Source: Rhea pennata (Eukaryota; Chordata; Aves; Rheiformes; Rheidae). From it: 64,000 nucleotides of DNA. The stretch spans positions 248,001-312,000 of the forward strand of contig NC_084672.1 of the NCBI RefSeq assembly GCF_028389875.1, read 5' to 3'. The notes under the pieces are model-generated. The model was not told where the DNA came from. It made no database searches and saw nothing but the letters and a program-made list of their open reading frames with translations. Of the stretch, positions 36,101 through 48,058 are shown one piece after another. Every line of letters starts with the position of its first letter. Positions within the stretch are counted from its first letter, which is position 1. The position numbers and the translations under genes were made by a program.

Positions 36101-39100
36101 TCACGGACTGAAGCAACCCAAGGTCTGGACTATGTTCCCTCTGCTGGCACAATCTCTCCCACATCTTCCTTGGAGGAAGACAAATGCTTTAAATCTCCAC
36201 CTCCTGAAGATTTCCATGTACTTGCAGAAGGAGAGAGAAAATCAGAAGCTCAAAAAAAGGATCTTCATGAAGAAGCAGAAGAAGAAGAGGAAGAAGAAGA
36301 AGAAGATGGGACTCCAAATATTGAAATGCCTGAGAAACTCAGAGGTCATTACAGTGCCCCATTGTTTACTCACCAAGAACATCCTGACAGTATTTTAACC
36401 AATGCCTCCACAGAAGTGATGCAGACTTCTGGTCTGTCAGTATCCGCTGAAGAAACATCATTTTCCCAGGTTGACTCTGTCTCTGTAGAGGCTGAAGAAC
36501 GATGCCTGAGTCCTGATGATAGTACAGTCAAAATGGCCTCTCCCACCCAGTCTGGCCCCACTAGTGCAGGACATACACCTTTCCACCAGTCTCCAGTGGA
36601 GGAAAAGCTAGAAACTGTAGATGCTGAGCTATTTGAAAAACAAACAGATGCTGCTGCCAAGAAACTGGAAGGACCAACTGTTGTGGCAAAAGGAGTCAAG
36701 AGTGAGATTGAACCTCTCAGAGAGGATGAGATGTCTGCAGCTAAATATAGACATGAAAAGGAAGTGACTAGCCCTGCACAGCACAAGCTAGACTTGGGCA
36801 GTGCTGTTCCAGTATCTCCTGGGGAGGAGGTGCAGGAAGCACCCATAGAAAAGGAGGAGCTGCCCTGGCTCTCCTACCACAAACAGGACACAGTTGTGAT
36901 AGGGGAGGAGGAGGAGGAGGAGGAGGAGCTCTCTACACTGCCTCATCTCAGCACAGATGTGTTTTCAGAGCCAGAAAAAGAGCTAAGAACTAAAACTATA
37001 ATGGAAGATTTGATGGGAATTTCAAAACATTCGTCCATTGAACCGATCTCTACTACAGAAATGTCTCTAGGAAACATGGATACTCCACAGTTCACAAACC
37101 AAAGCAAATCTGAAAGTGACAAATCTTCACAAATTTCCCCAGATGACACCAAATCACTTTCTTTTATAGAAGAAACTCTTGGAAAAGAAAAGTCTCCAGA
37201 TATTTCTATTAAGGAAATAGCTACTGAAGAAGGGAAACTGCTCTGTTTTACAGAAGACACCTCAGAAGAAAAATCTTCTCATGTTTCCATTAAAGACATT
37301 TCTCCAGAAGATACCAAATCAATTTCTCTTACTGAGGAGAGTCCCAGCAAGGAAATCTCTTCAGACATTTTTGTTAAAGGAATTTCTCCAGAAGACATCA
37401 AATCTCTTAGTTTCACAGAAGAGATATCTGCTAAAGAAAAATCTATGTCTGACTTTAATGACAAATTTCCTTCAGAAACTGCCAAGTCTATGCTTTTCAT
37501 AGAGCAGAGCCCAGCTACATGTGAAAAATCCCTGAAAATTTCTGCAGAAGAACTCATCAAAGTGTCAAAACCTGTTCCTTACCCAGAAAGTAGCTCACTT
37601 AAAGACATATCACCCAGAGATACTCCAGCTGAAGAAATGTCTCCAGATGATAGAAGTTTGTTAACAGAAAAGGGCCCATCTAAGGGAAAAACTGAAGGAT
37701 TGCCCTCTCAGGAAATAACTCAAGATGTGAAGGGCTTTCACTTTACAGAATCTATCCCAATTCAAGATAAAACATCTTCATGTATTTCTACTGAAGATGT
37801 AAAATCTCCCATGTTCAAGGAAGCTAAAGACGAAAAATCTCCAGAAATGGAAGATTTTTATGTGAAAGACTTGAGTTATGAGAAGAAAGTGTGGTTCCCA
37901 AAGGAGGTGGAAGAGATACCTGTTCAGGGAAGCCGACAGAGGTATGATAAGGAGAGAGAGAGCACATTCTTGGATGAGGTACCAGAATATGAAATGAAAT
38001 CACTTCCTAAAATGGGTGAGGAGGAGACCTTGTCTCCTGCAGTGTCTGGCAGTCATACCTGGGGAAGAGTAGAAAGTGAAGCCTGGGGCTCTGCATATGG
38101 GTATCTTCAGGAAGGAAGAGACACTGGAAGAGACGGGCTGTTCACCAGTGAGGAGGAGGAGGGTCTTCAGCATGCTGAAGACAAACCTGTGCTGCTGCAA
38201 GCAGAAGCAGAACATTTCAAAATGGAATCATGTGACTACAAAGAAGACACACTGAAGGGTGCCAAACCTCCAGCAGAAACAAATAAAATGGAAATTGTTC
38301 CTGCTGATACCACTTTCCCAGGAAAAACACAAGGAGACAGTCTACCTCTGTCTTCTCAGCATATCTCTGGGGAGAAACATCAGGCCAAAGCATTAGCTGG
38401 AGACAAAGAAAGGGAAGAAAGGTTATTAACATCTAAACAAGATTACTCCTACTTAGGTGATGATGAGAAACCTGTCTTAGGAATCTGTGCAAAGTCAGTA
38501 GACCAAGCACTGATAGCATCTCCCCTGTCTATACTGGCTAGCACTCTGGAAAAGGAGACTGACACAAAACCAGAACCAGAGGGGCCTTACAAGATAAATC
38601 AGTGCAGGACGCCTTTACAGGAGGAAGTCCCAAAGAAGGATACAGAGAAGAAATCAGATGCCATTGGTCCATATCAGGAAATAAACTCTAAACACAAGCC
38701 AGATAGACAGCAAGAGGACAACTGTAAATCCACCAAGGCACCTTATGAGTCTGGAGAAAGCAAAGAGCAGACAGCAGCAGCATCTGCTCTGTTGCACTCT
38801 GCAAGACCAGCAGAATATGAACATGTAGCTGCTTCCCCAGAAGAAAGTGCTGCAGGGTCATGTCAGAGTGCACACTCCCCTCTAAGACAAGACTCCCCTA
38901 AGAAAAGCAGTGCTGCTATGGGTCATGCTGAGACTGTTGGTTCTGCCAGCCAAGCAGCATATCCTCCAGAATACTATTCCAGGAGCCCCTCTGAACCTCA
39001 GTCCTATGATGAACAGGTCTACACACCCAGAGGTGATGACAGTTACATGAGACCAGAGCAAGAAGAAAGAGAACCAACTCCATACCCTGATGAAAGAAGT

Positions 39101-41984
39101 TTCCAGTATGCTGACATCTATGAGAAGATAATTGTGTCTGGGACTGGACTCTCCCCCTTCACATCCAAGGATACAGATAGCCCAGGTCAAACTGACATGT
39201 TGCCAACAACAACAGAACTAGTCTCTCAAAAAGATCAATTTTATCATGTCTCTGCTAAGGAAGAAGAGTCCTGTCTTTATACCTCTGCTGAAAAGGAACT
39301 GTCATCTCCAGTATCCCCTAAAGATAAATCATGTTCATCCTTTGAGTATGCAGACATCCATGAAAGATACTTACCCTTGCCTGAAATAGATAAACCTAGG
39401 ACACTCAAAGTTCAGGAAAAACTGAAGATGTCCTCTGCTTTGCCAGAAGAACTGGGCTCTTCCCCACACCGGTCATCTGCAAGCACAGCATTTGCCTCTC
39501 CTACAGACATGATTGGCTCATTTCTTCAAGGAAAATCAGCTGCCTATATTGACACTCCTTGTCCAGATGAGAACATCATTTTGTCTAGCCAGGAGCAGAG
39601 ATCTCTATCTCCGAAAGTCCGAAGTCCAAAGCCCAAAGACATGCACTATGAGAAAACAGGGCAAGGTGAAGAAAGCACAAGTGATTCAGAATTAGAAAAA
39701 GGTGCTAAGGAAAAATCTGAAAAGGACTCTAAACTGCCTGACCCTGTCCAATCTGCAAGCACTGTCTATGCACACATCTCAGTAATGGAGAAGTTTCAAG
39801 CATCAGAATCACCTCCCCAAAACAAGCATCAAGAGTCCATTTCACCCACTTCTACTGCCTCTTCACCTTCTGATCCAGGGTGGAAAGAAGAATATGGAAT
39901 TAGGAAAACTGCATCAGCCACAGTCGTGAGGACATATGTTGCTGGTTACAGTGACTTGTCAGACATAGGCACAGATAAGCAGGCTTCAGAAATATACCAT
40001 TTAAGCCAGGATTCTTTGCAAAAGAGAGAGGATGCTGAAGAATCCACTAAGGAATCACCGGTCTGTTTAACAGATTATCCAAGCACAGAGATGGTCTCTG
40101 AGTGCTATGAGAAAGCTATATACTTGAAATCTGCTTCTGAAAAACAGAATGAAGAACACAGAAAAGGTCCAGCTGTAGAGAGAAGCATGATGGATATCTC
40201 TTCTGGATTTGAATGCTCTCTGCTAGGAAAGAGTGAAACATCTAGTGTGTTCAGACATGAACAATCCTTGCCAAGCCATTTAGGGGATGCATCTCTTACT
40301 TTAAAGGTTCCTTGTGCTTTGCTGTCAGATAGGGGGAAGAAAGATGAGTACTTGGAAGTTTCTGAGAAAACTGGCAGTCTCGACTCATCTTTTACTAAAT
40401 TGTCACCACTGAGTCCATATGAAGAAGATAAATTGTTCTCTAAAGCTTTGGAAAGAGAGTCTGTGCCCCAACAGCAGCTGAAAGATGACTCTTCCAGCCT
40501 GTCAGAGGAACCTTCATCTGAAGCTACCACACCTGTGATGCCAAGCACAGCAGAAAGTTTCTATTCCCACATGCTTTCCACATACACAAGTGCAGGAGCA
40601 GAACCAGGTACCAGGAGTCTTTGGGATGTGTCTCCACAGATTTCAGATAGGACTGTGAAAACACATCCAGCTGAAACCAAAGGCTTTGTGTTTGCTGAAG
40701 AACATGGCTCTGCAATCACTTGTGGAATGGATGACAGCACCCTGCCATGTAGAAATGAGAGCCAGAGTTCACTGCCCACACTGTTCTCTGCAGAAAAACA
40801 ACAGCAAGCCTGTGCAACCAGTCCAGAGCAGAAGTCATCATTTACAGAACAGCTGATGACATTGACATCTCTCCCTGACATGTTCACAACATTTCCTCCT
40901 CATCAGCATGAGGATGAAACTGCAGCCAATGGTCCAACAGAGGTGAGCACAAGTCTGCCAGCTTTCCAAAGCACACACCATGCAAGAGAGGCAAAAGATG
41001 AAAAAGCATATCCTGATTCTGACAGCAGATTTTCTCCATGCACAGGCAAAGAGGACACAGAGAGGCAGAGCCGTCCTTCCTCTCTGATATCGCCTGAACA
41101 TAGTTTCCAGCCCTTTTTCTCAGACATACAGAGGGGTGGAAGAAAAGAGGACCATGGAGATGCTTCCCATGAGATGGAGCCATATTTAGGAGGCAGTTCT
41201 GACTATGGACAGAAATTTTCCTCATGTGAATACAGGCACAGGAAAGGAGAACTCTCTCCTTCATTCATCAACCCTAGTCCTCATGAACTCTCTGAAGACA
41301 GTGACCTCTCACAAGAGGAAGGTCATACTTCAGTGCAAGGGAGACCACTCCACACTGGTAGTAGCCCTGTGCAAAGTGTGACAGTGGAGGAAACTCCTCC
41401 AACATCAGTGAGCGATTCTGGAACCTCCCAGTCAGACTCTGATGTCCCACCTGAGACAGAAGAATGTCCGTCCATCACAGCAGATGCCAACATGGACTCA
41501 GATGAAGATGCCGATTTCCTCCCAGTGGACAAAGCTGTTGGGAATGCTCATCATGCCAGTACAAGGTCTAGCCATGATCCTCAACCTGTTCCAATGGTAG
41601 ATCCCCATCCCCATCCTCCTCACCCTGATGTCTGCATGGTAGACCCTGAAATATTGGCAAATGAGCAAAGCATGAGCAGAACTGATAAACCCAAAAAAGA
41701 CATGAAGGAAAAGAACAAAAGTATGAGGAAGCCTTTGAGTAAACCCAAATCATCTTCTCCTGCCCGAAAATTAGATGTCAAAGGGAAACGGTCACCCACA
41801 CCTGTGAAACAACCATTGGACAAATCTCCAAAATCTGCCACTGCCAAAAAAGAAAGAGATGGAGGAGAAAAGCCAAAATCACGCAGTACACTGGTGCAGC
41901 CTCCTCATGCAGAGGATGAGTTGTCCCGGAGTAGTCACAGCAATCCTGGCAAGAGCCTTGTTAATGGCATGAAAACAAACCCTG
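33104..41984 (+). CDS. MAP1A: MAP1A, giant main exon (8881 bp)
   Basis: Acceptor CAATAG precedes GTC; the donor is CCTG|GTAAGA, so the exon exits in phase 1. The open frame continues only three codons past the donor to a TAG at 41993. The exon encodes most of the MAP1A heavy chain, a neuronal (mainly dendritic) microtubule-stabilising protein processed into heavy chain and light chain LC2. Numbering from the ATG at 33254: residues 1-300 hold the conserved MAP1 N-terminal domain (EYVSETVDVPSPFDLLEPPT, ILLTHIGADNLPGINGLL), which resembles a degenerate metallo-beta-lactamase fold. Residues ~330-490 are lysine-rich with KKE/KKD repeats, the microtubule-binding segment. Residues ~800-980 include HVSYIQDETIPGYSETEQTI. 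Residues 1294-1433 carry a ~28-residue tandem repeat. Residues ~2713-2761 hold the conserved ETPPTSVSDSG and VPPETEECPSITAD stretch before LC2. Acidic runs of Glu occur near residues 1008 and 1218. Much of the rest is disordered, Ser/Glu/Pro-rich. The - strand frames under this exon are shadows. Confidence 0.98.
33254..33256 (+). other. MAP1A: probable MAP1A short-isoform start codon
   Basis: This is the first ATG in the MAP1A frame after the start of the 30384 exon. Its context is G at -3 and G at +4, which is favourable. It begins Met-Asp-Gly-Val-Ser-Glu-Phe, the avian form of the start used for the standard mammalian MAP1A (Met-Asp-Gly-Val-Ala-Glu-Phe). From here the spliced product is 3039 residues, somewhat longer than human MAP1A (about 2800). 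The frame remains open upstream through three exons, so this residue is internal in a longer isoform. Confidence 0.85.
36276..36306 (+). repeat. MAP1A: GAA/GAG codon repeat (poly-Glu) in MAP1A
   Basis: A nearly pure GAA/GAG run encodes a glutamate stretch near residue 1008 of the 3039-residue protein. Length polymorphism between individuals or species is likely at such tracts. It is in frame and does not disrupt the protein. Confidence 0.9.
36905..36928 (+). repeat. MAP1A: (GAG)8 poly-Glu tract in MAP1A
   Basis: Eight consecutive GAG codons encode Glu near residue 1218. It is a pure trinucleotide repeat inside the giant exon, hence prone to in-frame length change. Confidence 0.92.
37133..37552 (+). 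repeat. MAP1A: five degenerate ~28-residue tandem repeats within MAP1A
   Basis: Units start at 37133, 37217, 37298, 37382 and 37466, with lengths of 28, 27, 28, 28 and 29 codons. The core pattern is I-S-P-E-D-x-K-S-(L/I)-S-(F/L)-(T/I)-E-E, followed by a Lys/Ser-rich linker. The first, third and fourth units are closest. Human MAP1A has a recognisable related unit ('SPEDTQSLSLSEESPSKE'), so the seed is old, but the array here looks expanded. Each unit offers Ser-Pro and acidic-flanked Ser sites typical of proline-directed and CK2 phosphorylation (inference). Confidence 0.85.
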
Positions 41985-43289
41985 GTAAGAAATAGTTCCT
42001 TAGGTATGCATTTTTTGCTTTAGGTTCAACAAAGAGAAAAAGCACTGAGTTAAATATAGCAGAACAGTGAATAGAACTTCCTAGTCAAACATAAAAAGTT
42101 GTAAGTAGTGAGAAGGGAAAGAAGTTGTCGTACATGTTACTGAAAAAAAAATTAAATAAATAAAGAAAACTTTCCAGAAACCCCTGCAGAGCTGAATCCA
42201 AGCACTTCTGCAGAGAGTCCTTGGTGACCTAGTTTTGTGCTGGGAATTCAGAAATCTCTAGGCTGTGATTCAGTGACAGCCAGGGGCTATTTCTGTGGAA
42301 AGATGATTGATAGGTATTTAGAATTGGGTGCTGTTAACAAATGCCAGGAATTGAGAGGCAAAAATGTAAGTGTGTTTTAAGAAGTGGTGGTACCCTGTCA
42401 GCCTGTGAGTGAGGTAAATGCATTGCACAGGACAGAGATAATGCTCTTATCTAGAGCAACAGGTGCTTGCCACAGTCAGATATTTTCTCTCCTCTGAAAT
42501 GTTATGTGGAGATGGAATAGGAACAGCCTCCATGACTGAGTACTACACTATAGGACAATGGTCTGTCTTTGTTGCAGGTCTTTCTGTAAGTGTCTGACCA
42601 GGCAGTCTGACAGCTTTGAAGACTATGGTCTGCTCTTGTTCCTAAATAAAAAGGTGTGAAAGAAGGGGGTCAACCTCAAGTATCTGTACAGCCCACGATC
42701 TCTTTCTAATTGGTCACACAGAGACCCATGTTCTACTGGTGTCAGCCTATTGCATGATATTACTGTTAGATGATACATTACCACATCAGCCCCAGATCTG
42801 TGCTGAGCCCACAGTGCCAGGTACTTCACAGACACAGAGGAAATAGTAATGCTTTGCTCCAGAACACTGGTGTTGAGTGTAAGGTGAAAGTCAGTAGGCA
42901 CGTAGAGCCATGGAGTACCAAGGAAGCTGAAACTCTGCTGATAGGTATCTGCTGTAGTCTCAGCAGATAACCATTGCAGGGAGTGTGGCAAAGACAGGGA
43001 AGGCATAGGAGGAGAGGGAGCAGGAAGTTTCTCTTGATAATAGCAGCTGAAGAGAAGGTGACTTGAAGACATCCTGTGTGCATTTTGCAAATATAACACG
43101 GGTAAAAGCAGCTGATAGCACTGCCACCAAAGGCAAAGGAGAGGCTGAGCAGATGTTGAAAAATCTGCTGCTCAGTGTGGTAGTGAGTGAGATAAAGGCA
43201 GTGGATGGAGCAATGCGGTGGTCACACTGTCAGGCCAGGTAAGGCTCTGCAATCTCACATCGGCTGAGCTAGCTGACTTTCATGACTAG

Positions 43290-43421
<132 letters not shown>

Positions 43422-44080
43422 ACAGTCAAGGGAGTGCCTGCACCAGGGTATTAGCAGAGTGTCTTGGCAGCATTGTGCAGAAAGGACAGGCAAGATGCAG
43501 TGTCTGGATATGTAAGCCTGAAGGGAAGCTTTATCTTTGAGGCAAAGTTGTAGGATGGAGGGTTTGTGCACAGAGTAGTGGTCTATGTTACCCAAATCAA
43601 CCTTGGCCTGCAGACTAGAAAGCCATAAGAATGGCTGACGCAGACAGAGATTTTTTGTTTGTTTGTTTGTTTTGTAGCAGATGATAGGCAGCACAATGAG
43701 TTGTCTGTGCTGGTAGTTAATGGCTTTATGTTGATAGAAGGAACGACCTCGGAACAGCAGTAGTTCACAAGGATGGCAGAATGACAGGATAGCATATCCA
43801 TAAAACAAACAAACAAAAATTATTGTAAAACCCTAAGATTTCATATAAAGACCATTAGACCACGTTTCTTTAGCAAACATCTATTATTAAGCAACAACAA
43901 CAACAACAACAAAAAATAGGAGTCATTAGCTAAATATTGATTGGGATAGCAACTCTGCAAAATTTAATAATAGGGATTTTAATTCTGTTCTTCAGGAAAG
44001 AATTCCAAGCCTAAAGCCTTCCAGTCCCACTCCAAAGAACAGCACTCCCTTTCCCTTCCAACTGCTGTGACAGCACTGCC

Positions 44081-44107
44081 CCCCCCCCCAAAAAAAAAAA
44101 AAAAAAA
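44081..44107. repeat. C(10)A(17) homopolymer junction
   Basis: A C run abuts an A run about 180 bp upstream of a MAP1A acceptor site. Low complexity; the exact length may be affected by sequencing error. Confidence 0.9.
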
Positions 44108-44285
44108 TCCACTCAGATTACCTCTGTGTAGTAGAGCCTGGATAAATCTTTTAACTTAGTCTCTGCAATAGCAAGAAAAACTTTTCTGAATTCTAAGTGC
44201 CTCCCTACTAAATTGTTTGTCCTTTCCAGAAAAGTTTTTGATAGCCTCTAATTTTTTTTCCCTCTCTCTTCCCCTCCTCCCCAAG

Positions 44286-44518
44286 CTTCCAATAGTTCTA
44301 AGAGTGGTTTGTCTGTGCCCATGGGTCCACCCGTCTATGTGGACTTGGCCTACATCCCCAACCACTGCAGTGGAAAGAACACAGATCTGGAGTTCTTCAA
44401 GCGGGTTCGAGCATCATATTATGTCGTGAGTGGGAATGATGCAGCCAATGGTGAGCCAAGCCGCACAGTACTGGATGCACTCCTGGAAGGGAAGTCTCAG
44501 TGGGGTGAGAACCTACAG
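44286..44518 (+). CDS. MAP1A: MAP1A, penultimate coding exon (233 bp), light-chain part
   Basis: Acceptor CCCAAG precedes CT TCC AAT; the first two bases complete an Ala codon (GCT) started by the G at 41984. It ends CTA CAG|GTAGGC in phase 0. It encodes SNSSKSGLSVPMGPPVYVDL, then AYIPNHCSGKNTDLEFFKRV, then RASYYVVSGNDAANGEPSRT and the VLDALLEGKSQWGENLQ segment. This is the start of the highly conserved C-terminal domain of MAP1 proteins, which lies in the LC2 light chain released by proteolysis. That domain mediates heavy-chain binding and contributes to microtubule and actin association. The human counterpart is nearly identical from VYVDLAYIPN onward. The Ala junction and phase match the mammalian gene. 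Confidence 0.97.
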
Positions 44519-45289
44519 GTAGGCCATGGGAGTTCCAAGGAGTGCTCCTTGTGTCACAAGTGCTGGGGAGAATGTGCATGTCAGAAACATACCCAAAAGT
44601 AGTATACTAAGAGGACTCAAATGAGGCTGGGAATGGCCTGCTCTGCAGTGCTGGAAGAGTAGCTGTTTGGTGTTTTCTGCTCTGAGGGGAGCTCTCTTTA
44701 TACCCATAAGGAGGGAGGAGGACAACACCCTTAGACTGATGGGAATGGAAATGGATGTGTTCTCCTTTCCACATCCTTCTGGGGTTGGGGTGGGCAGACG
44801 GAAGCAGTTAGAAATCACGTACTCAGAAATCACTTACTCATCTGCTGTAGAAATAGCCTCAAGCAAAACAATTCCATGTACAGCCTGATTTATCATGATT
44901 TATTCTGTCCTAGGCTCTGCCTGGCATTGTTGCTAGCCTTGCTTGGTAAAGCACTGTCTGATAGCAGCTTTCTGTATCAGTGTTCTTACATACATTTCTT
45001 TCTTAGTCAGAGTTGCAGGTGGGCACTGTTTCTGAAGATACAAGAAAGTTTATGTGTTCCTTCAGTTGCAGCAGCCTCAGATTTCAAGGCTCCTGAGCTG
45101 CACTGTGGACCAGCGCTGCATTAGCGAATCTGACATCTAAAAGCCATTAACTAGAACACATCATAGCACCAAGGGGACAATGTTATAAAAAAAAAGATAG
45201 GAAATCTTAGCCTCAGGCCCAATGGGCATTGGTTATCATTGCAGTTGTTCTGAAACTATCACTCATGCTGGTTTCTCCCCTCCGTCCAG

Positions 45290-45445
45290 GTGACATTGAT
45301 ACCAACACATGACACTGAGGTGACACGAGAATGGTACCAGCAAACCCATGAGAAACAGCAGGAGCTGAACATCATGGTACTGGCAAGCAGCAGCACAGTT
45401 GTGATGCAGGATGAATCCTTCCCAGCCTGTAAGATTGAGTTCTAA
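45290..45445 (+). CDS. MAP1A: MAP1A, last coding exon with stop
   Basis: Acceptor TCCGTCCAG precedes GTG ACA; 51 codons are followed by TAA at 45443-45445. The peptide includes VTLIPTHDTEVTREWYQQTH, EKQQELNIMVLASSSTVVMQ and the family-typical end DESFPACKIEF. This completes the conserved MAP1 C-terminal domain (about residues 2927-3039). The mammalian MAP1A terminus is the same, and MAP1B differs only in its last residue (Leu), which supports MAP1A rather than MAP1B. The preceding intron is 771 bp. Confidence 0.98.
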   Translation: MTLIPTHDTEVTREWYQQTHEKQQELNIMVLASSSTVVMQDESFPACKIEF

Positions 45446-47835
45446 ATCTCCCAGCCACACTTTGCACTCATCCATTGACTCTCCAATCATCGATGCAACA
45501 TCAGAGATGTCATCTAATCACAGTCCAGTTCTTCTGTGGTTTAGTCCTCTACATGGTTCCCATTTGTCAGGCAACCGGGTACCCATCTATCTCAGCACCG
45601 GATGTCATAAGAGAGGAGTCGGCGGGGTGGGGTGGGGAGAGCGTGCTGTAATATTCTGGACTGAGTTAAGAGTTTGTGCAAGGGCAGTTGCAGGCCAGAG
45701 GCACTTTCTCTCTCCCTGCTTTATTCTGCTGCCTGTACAGTTTCTGTAGAATATCTTGGCTGCCTTGCTGCTGTGAGAGCTCGTTCAACTCTACTCCTGG
45801 CTGCCCTGCCATTTGACTTGTAGCACCCTGAAGCTCATGTTTCTGGTGTGGGCTGAACCGCTGCTGCTGCATGAAGACAGAATCGGGGCCAGAGAAGGAA
45901 AGTAATTTGCAAAGAAAACAGAGCTAGGAGATGAGGGAAGGCCAAACCCTCCAACTGCTAACAACACTCCTGAATAGTATGACCACAGAGGGTATTCCCT
46001 AGTCTTCCCTCTTCCACCCTCAGCATGCAGGTGTTCTGCAAAAAGAAGACCTATGTTCCAAATAAGCAGAGCCACTGCCTACCAGCTCTGCAGGTTTCTG
46101 TCCTGAGTATTTGGTTGTGGAATGCTGCAACACCTGCTCACTCTTCTTACTGTGGTCAAGGAGCTGGGCTGAAGGGCATGTTGATTTGAGGAAAGTGGGG
46201 TGCAGGGGGAAGGGGGGGCATCAGGCTGTTGCTCTTTGCTTCAAAGAGCACATTCCTAATCTTCTAACCTGAGCTTTGCACACATACAGTGGCTAATGTA
46301 CTCCTGCACATCATCAGTGTGACAGTAGGAGGCACAGAGGAACTGTTGCCCAGTCACACTCAAATAATAACCAAAACGCACAACTACAGAACCCTCTAAA
46401 GCAGAAGGGCTGAAACAACCCTGGCTTCTGTTGGCCCATGATGTACTGACAACACCCTGCACTTGTAAACCAAAGTCTTTCTTGAGGAGTCTGGTGAGGC
46501 AGCTGACAAACCTGCACACTGTACTAAGAGATACTATTTTCTGGATAGTGCAGCTGATGTGTGCCAGCCCCTGCAAGAAGTGGTAGTCTCTTCCCTGCCT
46601 ATATGCCAGAGGTCCAACTTCTTATCTGCATTCAAATTTTTTTTCCCGCTACCACTGAGTGTGAGTAGAATGTGAGGAATGGAACTTGCTTTGTGAAGAA
46701 AGGGACCTCCTTCCCCAAAACATTTGGGGAAAATAGTTTAGTAAACGTGTTTGCTCTTAGTTCCTCTACATCTGTGGCAGGGACATGCATACTTTTGTTG
46801 CCTACACAGCTGAGCTGCTGGCAAGACATGCTGTGCAAACACGCAGTTAGAGCTGGCAGGCCTTTGCTTGCATACCTATTGTGGGCTTGTGTCCTTGCAC
46901 TCAGGAGTGTAGCTAGGTGCCATGAGCGCACAATGTTGCTGAATAGTCACCCAGAGCCTCCTCGGCATTCAACTCAATTCCAGCTGTGGGCTTCCAGCCT
47001 CTTCAGGAGAGCAGCTCAGCTGCTCCGAGCCTGTAGCACCAGTTGGCCTCTGCCACATCTCAGAGCACTGCAAGAAGGTCTTGTCACAGGAAGGACTTTA
47101 TCATTTAATAAGACAAAGAGAGTGGCAGTAGGACATGCACTGGGGAAGGAGACATAAGATGAAAAGTAAGGCGTCAAGGCTTAGCATACAACTTGATGTA
47201 TTTCTGTCTGCTTTGCTACCCACTGTGCTTGGCACTGAGCTCAGATCTGGCTCCAGAATTAGCATCCCACGACTCTGTGTTGTGCTTGCCTGGGACACTT
47301 TAGTCTCACTGCTAGTTTTCTGGCAGCTGCCATAAAGGAAATGCTGCCTTAGAAGCCTGCTCCTAGGACTAAAATGGGATTTCTAGGGAAATCGTTTATT
47401 TTGCATTTAATTTATATATTTATTTTTTGATGTTAAGCTACATTTTGCATGGATTTAATATTGTAATTTATATATTAACATGGCACCATGTGCTCTTGGT
47501 ATCCGTTCCTAGGTTTCTCAGTGCAAATACTCAGATGCTGTGATTTGAAGACCAACAACAAACCACAGACAACTGGGTAGAGTATTTGCTAGCAGCAAAA
47601 GGGGTCTCTGATTGAAGTCTGCAAGACTGTGTCTAAAACCAAGCACTTACAAGACAAAGCCTGAGAATAGCAATCCCTCCCCTAGGAGCAGCCAGCCCTT
47701 TTGACACAGACCTTGTTAGCTGCATGTGAGCTTATTCAGGGATTTATCAAATCCCTGCCTGCCTTGTGCTGTATTTATTTAAACCACTGGATCACCGTGC
47801 ATCTGCCAGAAGAATAAATGCCTTTGTCTGTAATC
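45446..47835 (+). other. MAP1A: MAP1A 3' untranslated region
   Basis: No further splice or coding signal follows the TAA. The stretch continues without mobile elements to an AATAAA at 47813. An AU-rich block at about 47395-47480 contains ATTTA-type motifs, which often act in mRNA stability or localisation. The exact cleavage point is inferred as about 15-25 bases after the hexamer. The small open frames inside are not conserved families known to me. Confidence 0.75.
47813..47818 (+). terminator. MAP1A: MAP1A polyadenylation signal (AATAAA)
   Basis: Canonical AATAAA about 2.37 kb after the MAP1A stop, followed within 30 bases by a T/G-containing stretch (TGCCTTTGTCTG). It is the first canonical hexamer on the + strand in the 3' UTR that I could find. 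Usage has not been shown. Confidence 0.7.
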
Positions 47836-48052
47836 CAATGGGGTCAGTGTCTATAAATATTGGGTATGGCAAGCAATTGCAGGCAGTAACAGACCCTCTC
47901 CCTTTTTCCCCTGGATGCTGCTCTGGGGGTATTGCCTTCAGTGCTTTGGGGAGATCCTGCAACACCTGCTGATAGGACTAGCTGACAGCCAGCTGCAGGG
48001 GCAGGATGCCTCATGCTCAGCACCAGGTAGCCAGAGGAACAACTATTGCATC

Positions 48053-48058
48053 TTTATT
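48053..48058 (-). terminator. PPIP5K1: candidate distal PPIP5K1 polyadenylation signal
   Basis: TTTATT on the + strand gives AATAAA on the - strand in a CAATAAAG context. It sits only about 240 bp from the MAP1A hexamer, which would make the two genes tail-to-tail. Another - strand AATAAA lies at 49542-49547 and could be a proximal site. The choice cannot be decided without transcript data. Confidence 0.35.
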
